This document shows positions 1-7,067 of a stretch of 16,666 nt of DNA, in pieces. How positions within the stretch are numbered: position 1 is the first letter of the stretch; every line of letters starts with the position of its first letter. The DNA comes from Actinomycetota bacterium (GTDB lineage Bacteria > Actinomycetota > Thermoleophilia > UBA2241): assembly GCA_026392265.1 (NCBI GenBank), contig JAPLCL010000012.1, forward strand, positions 1-16,666, given 5' to 3'. The translations under genes were made by a program, and so were the position numbers. The notes beneath the pieces are model-generated. The model saw only the letters and a list, made by a program, of their open reading frames with translations. It ran no database searches and was not told the origin of the DNA.

Positions 1-37
1 TCTCCGATGAGAACCACTTCACTTTACCCTGAGGCAC
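1..37 (-). CDS. cold-shock domain protein, N-terminal fragment (runs off the left edge)
   Basis: Read on the minus strand from a GTG at 37, the first 12 codons give (M)PQGKVKWFSSE. This is the characteristic start of CspA-type cold-shock proteins, with the K-V-K-W-F piece of the first beta strand that leads into RNP1. A clear Shine-Dalgarno, AAAGGAGA, lies about six bases before the GTG (plus-strand 43-50), which fixes the start. Family members are roughly 65-70 residues, small single-stranded nucleic-acid binding RNA chaperones in the cytoplasm, so most of the gene lies outside the window. The leader on this strand is long (up to 147 bases to the upstream peptidase gene), as is common for csp genes. 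Identification rests on only 12 codons but the motif and ribosome site agree. Confidence 0.8.
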   Translation of the reverse strand, partial: MPQGKVKWFSSE

Positions 38-143
38 TTGTTTCTCCTTTTTGTCTTGAAGTTCTCCCCGCCGGCGCTCGGTGGTGACGGGGCGCGCTCC
101 TTGTGCCGCTCACGCCGGTCTCTGAGGCGCAGAGCGTACCGTT

Positions 144-172
144 AGTGTACCCGCTCCGCGCGGGAGCGGAAA
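144..172 (-). promoter_or_regulatory. weak candidate promoter for the cold-shock gene
   Basis: On the minus strand TACACT (plus 144-149) could be a -10 element, with TTTCCG (plus 167-172) 17 bases upstream as a poor -35. Transcription from here would give a leader of about 100 bases before the GTG at 37. The -35 overlaps the hairpin at 151-169, so either assignment could be wrong. Confidence 0.2.
151..169 (-). terminator. GC hairpin after the M14 peptidase gene
   Basis: CCGCTCC (151-157) and GGAGCGG (163-169) form a perfect 7-bp stem with a 5-base loop. It starts 15 bases past the peptidase stop codon, where a terminator for the leftward operon is expected. No U-tract follows on the minus strand, so it is not a classical intrinsic terminator. 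Confidence 0.35.
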
Positions 173-184
173 GCGAAGCGCCGT

Positions 185-1618
185 CTAACGCCGACGCGGC
201 GGGCGGCGCTCACGGGCGTAGGCCAGCGCGGCGAGCAGAGCGCCGAGCTGCATCTGGATACGGATGCGGATGGGCACCGGCCGAATACCGGCCGCGGCGC
301 TCACGTCTGCGAGGCGCTCGACGACCCGCGCCTCAGCCGCGTCGCGCAGCGCCGCGAGGCGCGCGTCGTCCAGGCCCGGGTCGAGCATGCGCGCAAACTG
401 GCCGATGCGGCAGAGGGCGAGAAGCTCACGATTGTAGAGCGAGTCGAAGCGCTGCGCTACGGTGGCTGGGGCCGAGAAGCCGGGGGCGCTGCGCGCCTGC
501 GCCTTCTCGGCCGGCAGATCGCGCGCCGAGTCGCGCAGGTAGCCCTCGACGGCGCGCCGCCAGGGCGAGGCGGCGGCGGGGCCAAGCAGGCCCGCCGCCT
601 CGTCGAAGCGCGCTCCCAGCCACTCGACGTGCCTTTCCTCCAGAGCGATACCGGCCAGCTTGGCCGCGGCGCGAGAGAGACCGGCGGGCGCGGTGTCGGC
701 GACTTGATCGCTGGTGAAGCAGGGCGCCTCGGCGAGCACCGCGTGGCTGCCCCAGCGCCGCATGGCGTACTCGTCGCTGTCGCAGCCGGCGGAGATAGCG
801 CCGGCCGCGTCGTCGCCGTAGCGTTCGTAGTAGTCGTACTCTGCCGCGACGGTAAGCGCGTCGAAGATGCCGTCGCCCAGCTGCTCCATGTACGGTACCT
901 CGGGCTCGCCGCGATGCGGCGGGATCCCGGCAGCCGCGCGTACGGCGGACAGCTCTGTCAGCAGCGCGGCGTCGGCGTCGGACACGTAGAAGTAACCACC
1001 GTAGAACGAACAGTCGTGCAGGCCCATGACGACGTCGAGCGGAGCCGCGTCGATGGCCGCCATCATGGCCTGAGTCTCGGGCGGCGGCGCGTCGAAGCTG
1101 TACCTCTTGTACTCCACCGGGAAGCTCCACACCGGCTGCTCCGCATAGGCGGACCGATACGAGCGGAGCACGTGAGCAAGGATGTCGTAGGGCCGGCCGA
1201 TCCAGCCCTCGTTGAGACGGGCCGCCGCCGGGTCGCAGACCTTGATGGCGGCCAGCCGAAAACCCAGCCGCCGTGAGATGTCGGTGGCGGCGAACAGAGG
1301 CAGGAGATACTCGATGAGCAGCGTCCCGACCGGCTCCTCGCCGTGGACGTGGCCGAGCAGCAGCACGCGACGCTCGCCCTCGCCGGCCTCGAGGCAGCGC
1401 ATCTCGCGGCCCGTGGCGTCGTGCCCGCAGACCCAGGCGCGCAGGCCGGGGAGCTCCCCGAGCTGGCGGTCGGTGGATGCCTCCAGCTCGTCCACGCTGA
1501 GATAGCGCTCGGGCCTCGGCACCCCGGCGAGCAGGCCCGCCTCGCGCGGGAAGGGGCGGCGGGCGGCGGGGTCCGGGGCGGACCCAGCGCCTTCCCCGGA
1601 CGCCGGCGCGCGATTCAC
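185..1618 (-). CDS. M14-family zinc carboxypeptidase-like protein
   Basis: A 477-residue protein with the landmarks of the M14 (carboxypeptidase A/succinylglutamate desuccinylase) fold. The zinc motif H-x-x-E is GHVHGEEP (His92, Glu95), the third zinc ligand is probably His201 in GLHDCSFYGGYF, and the catalytic glutamate is probably Glu297 in LAEAPCF. DPAAARLNEGW (129-139) sits where the family carries its substrate-binding Asn/Arg segment. I see no signal peptide, so it is probably cytoplasmic and acts on peptides or acylated amino acids; the substrate cannot be read from sequence. The GTG start at 1618 lies seven bases after the metW stop, so the gene is probably co-transcribed. The first 35 residues are Pro/Ala/Gly-rich and only a weak AGG precedes the GTG, so a later start such as the GTG at codon 33 is possible. 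MpaA, which acts on murein tripeptides, belongs to the same clan; any such role here is speculation. Confidence 0.8.
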   Translation of the reverse strand: MNRAPASGEGAGSAPDPAARRPFPREAGLLAGVPRPERYLSVDELEASTDRQLGELPGLRAWVCGHDATGREMRCLEAGEGERRVLLLGHVHGEEPVGTLLIEYLLPLFAATDISRRLGFRLAAIKVCDPAAARLNEGWIGRPYDILAHVLRSYRSAYAEQPVWSFPVEYKRYSFDAPPPETQAMMAAIDAAPLDVVMGLHDCSFYGGYFYVSDADAALLTELSAVRAAAGIPPHRGEPEVPYMEQLGDGIFDALTVAAEYDYYERYGDDAAGAISAGCDSDEYAMRRWGSHAVLAEAPCFTSDQVADTAPAGLSRAAAKLAGIALEERHVEWLGARFDEAAGLLGPAAASPWRRAVEGYLRDSARDLPAEKAQARSAPGFSAPATVAQRFDSLYNRELLALCRIGQFARMLDPGLDDARLAALRDAAEARVVERLADVSAAAGIRPVPIRIRIQMQLGALLAALAYARERRPPRRR

Positions 1619-1625
1619 GCCGCGC

Positions 1626-2222
1626 CTAACAGCGCGTCACCGCGAAGATCGCGAGGCGCGCCATGAGATTGGGCAGCACTGCGCGTTGCGGAGGCGGCCT
1701 GTCCACGCCGCTGAGGTACAACTCCTGCTCGATGCAGAGGCCCTCCTCGAGGCAGAGGGCGCGGAAGTCCTTGATGGTACAGAGGTGGATGTTGGGCGTG
1801 TCCCACCACTGGTAGGGAAGATCGCGTGACACCGGCATGCGGCCGCCGAGGAAGAGCTGCAGGCGCGGCGTCCAGTGGGCGAAGTTGGGAAAGCTGACGA
1901 TCGCCTGCCGGCCGACGCGCACCATGTCGCGGACGATCATCCGCGGACGGCGCAGCTGCTGCAGGCTCATGCTGAGGATGACCACATCGTGCGAGCCGTC
2001 GGCGAAATCGGCGAGGCCTGCGTCGAGGTCGCCGTGAAAGACGGAGAGCCCCTTTCCCACACAGGCCTCCCCAGCCTCCTGCGAGACGTCGACGCCGCTG
2101 CAGCGCACGCCCTTGTCGCGGATGAGCTGGCTGAGCAGCTCACCGTCTCCGCAAGCGAGGTCGAGGACTGTGGATCCGTGAGGCACGAGGTCCTCGATGA
2201 GCTTGTAGTCGATGCGCCGCAC
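1626..2222 (-). CDS. metW: methionine biosynthesis protein MetW
   Basis: 198 residues, the usual MetW length. It has a class I SAM-methyltransferase glycine motif, VLDLACGDGELL, near residue 20. It also has the MetW hallmarks VILSMSLQQLRRP, VGRQAIVSFPNFAHW, LPYQWWDTPNIHLCTI and the DFRALC segment. MetW is known to partner MetX in homoserine acylation in many bacteria, which fits metX two genes upstream. The start is GTG at 2222, with GAGG seven bases before it overlapping the end of the preceding gene fragment; the intergenic gap is nine bases. Position in the metY-metX-binding protein-metW-peptidase series points to one transcript. The unusual point is that metX and metW are separated by a peptide-binding protein gene. 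Confidence 0.93.
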   Translation of the reverse strand: MRRIDYKLIEDLVPHGSTVLDLACGDGELLSQLIRDKGVRCSGVDVSQEAGEACVGKGLSVFHGDLDAGLADFADGSHDVVILSMSLQQLRRPRMIVRDMVRVGRQAIVSFPNFAHWTPRLQLFLGGRMPVSRDLPYQWWDTPNIHLCTIKDFRALCLEEGLCIEQELYLSGVDRPPPQRAVLPNLMARLAIFAVTRC

Positions 2223-2231
2223 GGCCGGGCC

Positions 2232-2483
2232 TCAGCGCTCCTCGGCGCGGCGCCCGCGCGAGCGCCTGATGAGCAGCACCACGAGCACGGCGCCGACGGC
2301 CGCGGCGGCGATCCACAGGATGGTCGCAAGGGAGGACGAACCCGAGTCTTCGGCAGCGGCCGTGGCGGCGAGCGGATGCACAAGCCGGTACGAGTCGGTC
2401 TGGAACGTATAGAACACGCCGCCGTCCTTGGCCGGCGACTTCACCCAGCCCGTCCAGGCGGTCGTGTTGTAGGCCTCCTGGCT
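2232..2483 (-). pseudogene. displaced C-terminal end of the peptide-binding protein, with membrane anchor
   Basis: This minus-strand frame reads SQEAYNTTAWTGWVKSP, then GGVFYTFQTDSY. It matches the standard C-terminal strand region of SBP_bac_5 peptide-binding proteins (..AYNTxxWxGW.. and ..FxTDxY..). It is followed by a spacer and a hydrophobic stretch LATILWIAAAAVGAVLVVLL with a basic tail RRSRGRRAEER. It lies in a different frame from the upstream body of the same gene (2441-3958), which runs into a stop. An in-frame TGA sits just upstream at about 2498, so the piece has no sensible start of its own. About 40-50 residues expected between the two pieces are absent, so this is a deletion plus frameshift rather than a one-base slip. 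The anchor suggests the intact ancestor was a membrane-tethered binding protein. A real mutation or an assembly fault are both possible. Confidence 0.75.
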
Positions 2484-3958
2484 GCGGCTGTGGAGTCACT
2501 CCAGACCGACTGGTTCCACATGCCGGCCTGCTCGGTGGTGGAGATCGAGAGCAGGAAGTTGGGGTCGGCGTCGCCCACCCAGCCCCACAGGAACATGTCG
2601 TAGTCGGGCTGCACCTTGCCGTCCACGGTGTTCCACACCTTGTCGCTGAGCGCCGCCTCGCTGACGACCTGGAACTCGATGTCGAGGCCGATCTCCTTGA
2701 ACCAGCCGGCGATGAACTTGCCGCTCTGCTGGCTCATGATGGATTCGTTGCGCGCCAGCAGCTCGAGCTTGATCGGTTTGCCGTCCTTGCCCTCGCGGAC
2801 ACCGTCGCCGTCGGTGTCTTTGTAGCCGGCGGCATCGAGAGCGGCCTTGGCCTTCTCGAGATCGAACGGGTAGGCCTGGTCGGCCGCCGGCTCCCAGTGA
2901 TAGTCGAGGTCCGGGGCGTACAGCCCGGCCGGGATGAGGCTGGTCGCCGGGCTCACCTGCCCGCTGTACGCCACGGCGGCGACCTTCTGCTTGTCGATGG
3001 CGTAGTTGAGCGCCTGGCGAAAGGCCGGGTCGCGCAGCGCCGGGTCGCCCTTGGCCGGCGGGGGAGCGCAGTTGAAGGTGAGCTGGTCGAAGCCGATGGT
3101 GATGTACGACAGCGAGGTCACGCCGTCGCCGTTGAGGCTCTCGACCTGGGCCGGGGGGATGCCCCAGGCGCCGGCCAGCGCGCCGCTCTTCATGTCCTGC
3201 GCCATCGTGTCGGCGTTCTGATAGGTCTCGAAGATGACTTCATCCACCTTGGGCTTGCCGGCCCAGTAGGTCGGGTTGGCGGCCAGGCGCAGGTACGAGC
3301 CCTTCTTCCACTCCACGATCTGGAACGGGCCACTGCCGACGATCGGCGGCGCGTTTGCGTACCCGGTGCCGGCGTCCTCGGGGTCGACCGTGCTCCAGAT
3401 GTGCTCGGGCAGGATCGGCACCCACATGCCCAGCATGTTGGCCTTGGGCCGCGAGCAGGTGAACACCGCGGTCGTGTCGTCGGTGGCGACCACCTTCTCG
3501 ATGCCTTCGGTGTAGCCGGTGAACGAGGCCATCTCGTTCTTGATGATGTAGTTGAACGTGAAGGCCACGTCACGCGCGGTGGCCGGCGTGCCGTCTTGCC
3601 ATTTCATGCCGGGGCGGATCTTGAACGTCCATGTCAGGCCGTCGGCAGAGTGCGACCAACTCTCGGCGAACTCGGGCTTGGGTGTGAGGCTCGCGGCGTC
3701 GTAGCCGTTCAGCAGGTCGTACTGGAGATGCCAGGCCTCGTAGCACGAGGCGGAGACGCCCACGAAGGGGTTGAGGTTGTCGGGCTCGCGGGTCCAACCG
3801 ATGCGGAGGATGACCTTGTCCGGGCCGCCGGAAGACGTGGGGCTGGGGGAGGCCGCCACAGCCGCCGACAGGCCCCACGCGAGCCCTGCGGCCAGGCAGG
3901 CAAACGATACGACGAGCGCCAGCCGGACGACGCCGGGGCGCTGGGTCTTGATCCTCAT
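2441..3958 (-). CDS. peptide/oligopeptide ABC transporter substrate-binding protein, frameshifted at the C-terminus
   Basis: From ATG 3958 the frame gives 505 residues. There is a Sec signal (RIKTQRPGVVR, a hydrophobic core to about residue 35, and a likely AxA cleavage near AVAAS) and then an SBP_bac_5 domain. Recognisable family pieces include LRIGWTREPDNLNPF, LTWTFKIRPGMKWQDGTPATARDVAFTF, FRQALNYAIDKQKV and the late YDMFLWGWVGDADPNFLLSI. After MWNQSVWSD the frame turns to Arg/Pro-rich nonsense and stops at 2441, while the true C-terminus continues in another frame (2232-2483). The start at 3958 is favoured over one 17 codons upstream because GGGAGGAG precedes it at good spacing. It follows metX by 22 bases and precedes metW, so it lies inside a methionine operon. 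The product should bind peptides outside the membrane for an importer whose permeases are not in the window. As it stands the product probably lacks its last strands and anchor. Confidence 0.88.
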   Translation of the reverse strand: MRIKTQRPGVVRLALVVSFACLAAGLAWGLSAAVAASPSPTSSGGPDKVILRIGWTREPDNLNPFVGVSASCYEAWHLQYDLLNGYDAASLTPKPEFAESWSHSADGLTWTFKIRPGMKWQDGTPATARDVAFTFNYIIKNEMASFTGYTEGIEKVVATDDTTAVFTCSRPKANMLGMWVPILPEHIWSTVDPEDAGTGYANAPPIVGSGPFQIVEWKKGSYLRLAANPTYWAGKPKVDEVIFETYQNADTMAQDMKSGALAGAWGIPPAQVESLNGDGVTSLSYITIGFDQLTFNCAPPPAKGDPALRDPAFRQALNYAIDKQKVAAVAYSGQVSPATSLIPAGLYAPDLDYHWEPAADQAYPFDLEKAKAALDAAGYKDTDGDGVREGKDGKPIKLELLARNESIMSQQSGKFIAGWFKEIGLDIEFQVVSEAALSDKVWNTVDGKVQPDYDMFLWGWVGDADPNFLLSISTTEQAGMWNQSVWSDSTAAARRPTTRPPGRAG

Positions 3959-3980
3959 GCTCGCTCCTCCCTCGTCCGTA

Positions 3981-5189
3981 TCAGCGGGGCGGGGCGAACG
4001 TGCGTGCACCGCTCGCCAGAAATGCGCCGATGATGCCTTCCATCTTCTCGCGCTCCAGAAGGAACGCGTCGTGGCCGTAGTGGCTCTCGACCTCGTAGTA
4101 ACTCACGTGCTTGTGCGTGGCGCGCAGGGCGCTCACGATCTCCTTGAGCTGGTACGGCGGGTGCAGCCAGTCGCTGCTGAACCCGAGCACAAGGAAGCGC
4201 GAGGTCACGTCGCGGAAGGCCTGCACGAGGCTCCCGTGCCGGCGCGTGAGGTCAAAGTAGTCGAGCGCACGCGTGATGTAAAGGTACGTGTTGGCGTCGA
4301 AGCGGTTGGTGAACGAGAGTCCCTGGTGCCGCAGGTAGCTCTCCACCTCGAAATCGGCCGAGAAGGTGAACGAGTAGTCGTGGATGTCGCGCAGGCGGCG
4401 CCCGAACTTCTCCTGCATGGCCTCGTCGCTCAGATAGGTGATATGGCCGACCATGCGCGCCACGCTGAGGCCCTTCGCCGGCGACTTGCCGTCGTAGTAG
4501 TGGCCGCCCCGCCAGTCGGGGTCGGCCATGATAGCCTGGCGGCCGACCTCGTTGAAGGCGATCGCCTGCGTGGGTTGGCGCGCCGCCGTGGCGAGCGGCA
4601 CGCAGAGGTGGACGCGCTCCGGGTGCGACACGGCCCACTCGAGCACCTGCATGCCACCCATCGAACCGCCGACGGCGGCGAGGAGCTTCTCGATGCCGAG
4701 ATGATCGAGGAGCATCGCCTGGGCGTTGACCATGTCGGCGATGGTGATGATGGGGAAGTCGGTGCCGTAGGGCCGGCCCGTGGCGGGATCCTCTGAGGCA
4801 GGCCCGGTAGAACCGCTGCAGCCGCCGATCACGTTGGAACTGATGACGAAGTACTTGTCGGTGTCGAGCCCTTTGCCGGGCCCGATCATCATGTCCCACC
4901 AGCCGGGGCGTTGGTCGTTCGCGCTGTGGCGCCCCGCCACGTGCGCGTCGCCCGAGAGGGCGTGGGTCACAAGGATGGCGTTGTCCTTGCGCTCGCTGAG
5001 CTTGCCGTAGGTCTCATACGCGATCGTGAAAGGCGCCAGCGTGCCGCCGCCCTCGAGGGCGAGCTCCTGGCCCGGCTGGTCAAAGGTCACGTGCTTCGTG
5101 CGCACGATGCCGGCCGAACCGGCGTCGGCGCCGAGGCCCATGGCGACGTCGCCGATCTCCTTGCGGTCTGAGTGCTTCGCTGCTGTCAT
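3981..5189 (-). CDS. metX: homoserine O-acetyltransferase
   Basis: Alpha/beta-hydrolase of 402 residues that transfers an acyl group from acyl-CoA to homoserine, the first committed step of methionine synthesis. The nucleophile elbow is VGGSMGGMQVLEW with Ser176. The other triad members are Asp340 (GFSSDWLHPP) and His373 (ESHYGHDAFLLE). VTHALSGDAHVAG, GWWDMMIGPG and SSNVIGGCSGSTGP are all conserved MetX blocks. Substrate choice between acetyl and succinyl cannot be settled by eye. ATG 5189 has no convincing Shine-Dalgarno, and the next ATG (5141) has AAGGAG but at long spacing, so the start is uncertain by 16 codons. It lies downstream of metY across a 107-base spacer filled by hairpins, and 22 bases upstream of the binding-protein gene. 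metX, metY and metW together make a complete O-acyl-homoserine sulfhydrylation branch. Confidence 0.94.
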   Translation of the reverse strand: MTAAKHSDRKEIGDVAMGLGADAGSAGIVRTKHVTFDQPGQELALEGGGTLAPFTIAYETYGKLSERKDNAILVTHALSGDAHVAGRHSANDQRPGWWDMMIGPGKGLDTDKYFVISSNVIGGCSGSTGPASEDPATGRPYGTDFPIITIADMVNAQAMLLDHLGIEKLLAAVGGSMGGMQVLEWAVSHPERVHLCVPLATAARQPTQAIAFNEVGRQAIMADPDWRGGHYYDGKSPAKGLSVARMVGHITYLSDEAMQEKFGRRLRDIHDYSFTFSADFEVESYLRHQGLSFTNRFDANTYLYITRALDYFDLTRRHGSLVQAFRDVTSRFLVLGFSSDWLHPPYQLKEIVSALRATHKHVSYYEVESHYGHDAFLLEREKMEGIIGAFLASGARTFAPPR

Positions 5190-5201
5190 CACGACCCGGG
5201 T

Positions 5202-5250
5202 GCGTAGGGGCGGCGGGTGGCTCCACGGCCGCCCGCCGCCCATTCTACGC
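5202..5250 (-). promoter_or_regulatory. long RNA hairpin in the metY-metX spacer
   Basis: GCGTAG (5202-5207) pairs with CTACGC (5245-5250), and GGGCGGCGGG (5208-5217) pairs perfectly with CCCGCCGCCC (5232-5241). This leaves a 3-base bulge and a 14-base loop: a 16-bp, almost pure GC stem. It ends 12 bases before the chosen metX ATG at 5189, which has no visible Shine-Dalgarno. It could stabilise or process the mRNA, attenuate transcription between metY and metX, or control metX initiation. No U-tract follows it in the direction of transcription. Confidence 0.6.
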
Positions 5251-5252
5251 GT

Positions 5253-5269
5253 TCGACCGCGCTGGTCGA
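5253..5269 (-). terminator. small hairpin downstream of metY
   Basis: TCGACC (5253-5258) and GGTCGA (5264-5269) form a 6-bp stem with a 5-base loop, 27 bases past the metY stop and just before the longer hairpin at 5202-5250. It has no U-tract. Together the two hairpins occupy most of the spacer, so a partial terminator or 3'-end stabiliser is plausible. Confidence 0.3.
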
Positions 5270-5296
5270 GGGTGCGGCGCCGCTGCCGGCGGCCGG

Positions 5297-6598
5297 TCAG
5301 GCCTTGGCCAGCGCCTGCTCGATGTCGGCGACGATGTCCTCGACCGACTCGATGCCGATGCTGAGCCGCACGAAATCGTCGCTGACGCCGGTCTCGAGCT
5401 GCTCCTCCGCGGTCAGCTGCGAGTGCGTCGTGGTCGCCGGATGGATGACCAGCGACTTGGCGTCACCGATGTTGGCCACGTGCGAGAGCAGCTTCGTGCT
5501 CTCCACGAAGCGGCGACCGGCCTCGCGGCCGCCCTCGATGCCGAAGCCGATCATCGCCCCGAACAGGCCGCGGTAGTGATACTTCTTCGCCAGGGCGTGG
5601 GTGTGATGCGACGCCAGACCCGGGTAGCTCACCCAGGCGACGCGCGGGTGGTCCTCGAGGAATCTGGCGACACCGTTGGCGTTGGTGCTGTGGCGCTCCA
5701 TGCGCAGCGGCAGCGTCTCGAGCCCTTGGAGGAAGAGGAAGGCGTTGAACGGCGACAGCGCGGCACCGATGTCGCGCAGGAGACTGACGCGCAGCTTCAC
5801 GATGTAGGTGATCGGCCCGAGCGCGTCGTGGAACTTGAGCCCGTGGTAGCTGGCATCGGGCTCAACGAGGCCGGGGAACTTGGCGTTCTGCGACCAGTCG
5901 AAGCGGCCCGCGTCGACGACCACGCCGCCGATGGACGTGCCGTGTCCGCCGATGAACTTGGTCGCGGAGTGCACCACGATGTCGGCGCCGTGGTCGATGG
6001 GCTTGATGAGATAGGGAGTCGGCATCGTGTTGTCGACGATCAGGGGGATGCCCGCCTCGTGAGCGATAGCAGCGACCGCGTCGATATCCAGCGTGTCGAG
6101 CTTGGGATTGCCGACGGTCTCGGCGTAAAGCAGCTTCGTGGTGGGCTTGATGGCGCGACGGAAGTTCTCGGGGTCGAGCGGATCCACGAGGTCGATCTCG
6201 ACGCCGAAACGCGGCAGCGTGTGTACGAAGAGGTTGTACGTGCCGCCGTACAGGCTGTTGGCGCTCACGACGTGGTCACCGGCGGCGGCGATGTTGAGGA
6301 TGCTGAAGGTGACGGCCGACGAGCCCGAGCTGAAGGCGAGCGCGCCGACACCGCCTTCGAGCGCCGCAACGCGCTTCTCGAAGACGTCGTTGGTCGGGTT
6401 CATGATGCGCGTGTAGATGTTGCCGAACTCCCGCAGCCCGAAGAGGTCGGCGGCGTGGTCGGCGCTGTCGAAGGTGTACGCCGTAGTCTGGTAGATGGGC
6501 ACGGCGCGCGCGTTGGTCGTGGGGTCGGCCTCCTGGCCGCCGTGAAGGGCGAGGGTCTCGAAGCCCTGCGGGGTCTGAGTCGTCTCGGGGTCGCTCAT
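5297..6598 (-). CDS. metY: O-acetylhomoserine aminocarboxypropyltransferase (sulfhydrylase)
   Basis: 433-residue PLP enzyme of the Cys/Met metabolism family. It makes homocysteine from O-acylhomoserine and sulfide. The PLP lysine is Lys214 in VVHSATKFIGGHGTSIGG. Asp189 in PLIVDNTMPTPYL contacts the ring nitrogen, and Tyr/Arg in YTRIMNPTNDVFEKRVAALEGG are the cofactor-phosphate residues. The length and the TLALHGGQEADPTTNARAVPIYQTTAYTF opening fit MetY rather than the shorter MetB or MetC. ATG 6598 is preceded by AGGAGAG at about nine bases. It starts 16 bases after the Rrf2 regulator stop, so the two are almost certainly co-transcribed. The reading frame stays open upstream to 6772, but that extension is Pro/Arg-rich antisense-type noise overlapping the regulator. 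Confidence 0.94.
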   Translation of the reverse strand: MSDPETTQTPQGFETLALHGGQEADPTTNARAVPIYQTTAYTFDSADHAADLFGLREFGNIYTRIMNPTNDVFEKRVAALEGGVGALAFSSGSSAVTFSILNIAAAGDHVVSANSLYGGTYNLFVHTLPRFGVEIDLVDPLDPENFRRAIKPTTKLLYAETVGNPKLDTLDIDAVAAIAHEAGIPLIVDNTMPTPYLIKPIDHGADIVVHSATKFIGGHGTSIGGVVVDAGRFDWSQNAKFPGLVEPDASYHGLKFHDALGPITYIVKLRVSLLRDIGAALSPFNAFLFLQGLETLPLRMERHSTNANGVARFLEDHPRVAWVSYPGLASHHTHALAKKYHYRGLFGAMIGFGIEGGREAGRRFVESTKLLSHVANIGDAKSLVIHPATTTHSQLTAEEQLETGVSDDFVRLSIGIESVEDIVADIEQALAKA

Positions 6599-6614
6599 CG
6601 TTGCTGCTCTCCTG

Positions 6615-7034
6615 TCAGATGTAGTACATGGGGTCCTGGCTGGCACGGGCCGCCGCATCGGCGATGGTGGCGGAGCCGAGCACGGCGCGGGTGCAGGCGC
6701 GCACCTCACGCCAGACGGGCGCGACCAGGGGCTCGGCCTGGTCGCCGCGGGGCATTCGCCCCTTTCCCCCATGCGCGCCGTCGATGAGGTCGATCACGTC
6801 GGCGAAACTGACCCCAGTGGGGTCGACGGCGAGCACGTACCCGCCGCCCTTGCCGCGTCGGCTGCGCACCAGCCCGCCCTGGCGCAGATCGTGCATGACC
6901 TGTTCGAGGAACTTGCCCGGGATGGCCGTGTACTCGCTGATCTCGCGCGCCTGCACGGGCGCGTCACCGTCGGCGAGCGCCAGGCGCACCAGCGCTTTGA
7001 TCGCGTACTCGCTCTTCGTGGAGAGGTGGATCAC
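6615..7034 (-). CDS. Rrf2-family transcriptional regulator (CymR-like, no Fe-S ligands)
   Basis: 139 residues with the Rrf2 layout. The N-terminal winged helix opens with LSTKSEYAIKALVRLAL, the recognition helix region is ISEYTAIPGKFLEQVMHDLRQGGLV, and the wing is RSRRGKGGGYVLA. These precede the dimerisation helix (VSFADVIDLIDG). IscR and NsrR carry three cysteines after this helix; here the stretch has only one cysteine (Cys114), so a [2Fe-2S] cluster is unlikely and the protein resembles CymR, the cysteine-metabolism repressor of Firmicutes. As first gene of a methionine operon it is a good candidate for its own and the operon's repressor. GTG 7034 is the start, with AGGA eight bases upstream. 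The consensus-like promoter at 7068-7096 lies directly in front. The effector is unknown. Confidence 0.88.
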   Translation of the reverse strand: MIHLSTKSEYAIKALVRLALADGDAPVQAREISEYTAIPGKFLEQVMHDLRQGGLVRSRRGKGGGYVLAVDPTGVSFADVIDLIDGAHGGKGRMPRGDQAEPLVAPVWREVRACTRAVLGSATIADAAARASQDPMYYI

Positions 7035-7043
7035 GTTCTAAGT

Positions 7044-7059
7044 CCTACTTCTCACTAGG
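7044..7059 (-). promoter_or_regulatory. possible operator overlapping the transcription start
   Basis: CCTA (7044-7047) and TAGG (7056-7059) form a short hyphenated inverted repeat with an 8-base centre. It sits just downstream of the -10 element, between the promoter and the GTG of the Rrf2 gene. The position suits an autoregulatory site. The arms are only four bases and do not match an operator I know. Confidence 0.25.
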
Positions 7060-7067
7060 GTTTGCGA

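Noticed and set aside
1044..1130. Start of an alternative minus-strand gene inside the M14 peptidase
   Set aside because: The alternative frame is Arg-rich noise and the zinc motifs are in the long frame.
2140..2499. Third-frame minus open frame across the binding-protein breakpoint and metW start
   Set aside because: It shows no family motifs, whereas the two other frames carry SBP and MetW sequence.
5423..6787. 454-codon plus-strand open frame opposite metY
   Set aside because: Shadow of metY; no Shine-Dalgarno, no domain and Arg/Val/Asp-rich composition.
7035..7061. Possible SAM or other riboswitch before the methionine operon
   Set aside because: The promoter leaves only about 27 bases of leader, and no SAM-riboswitch core is visible upstream of metY or metX.
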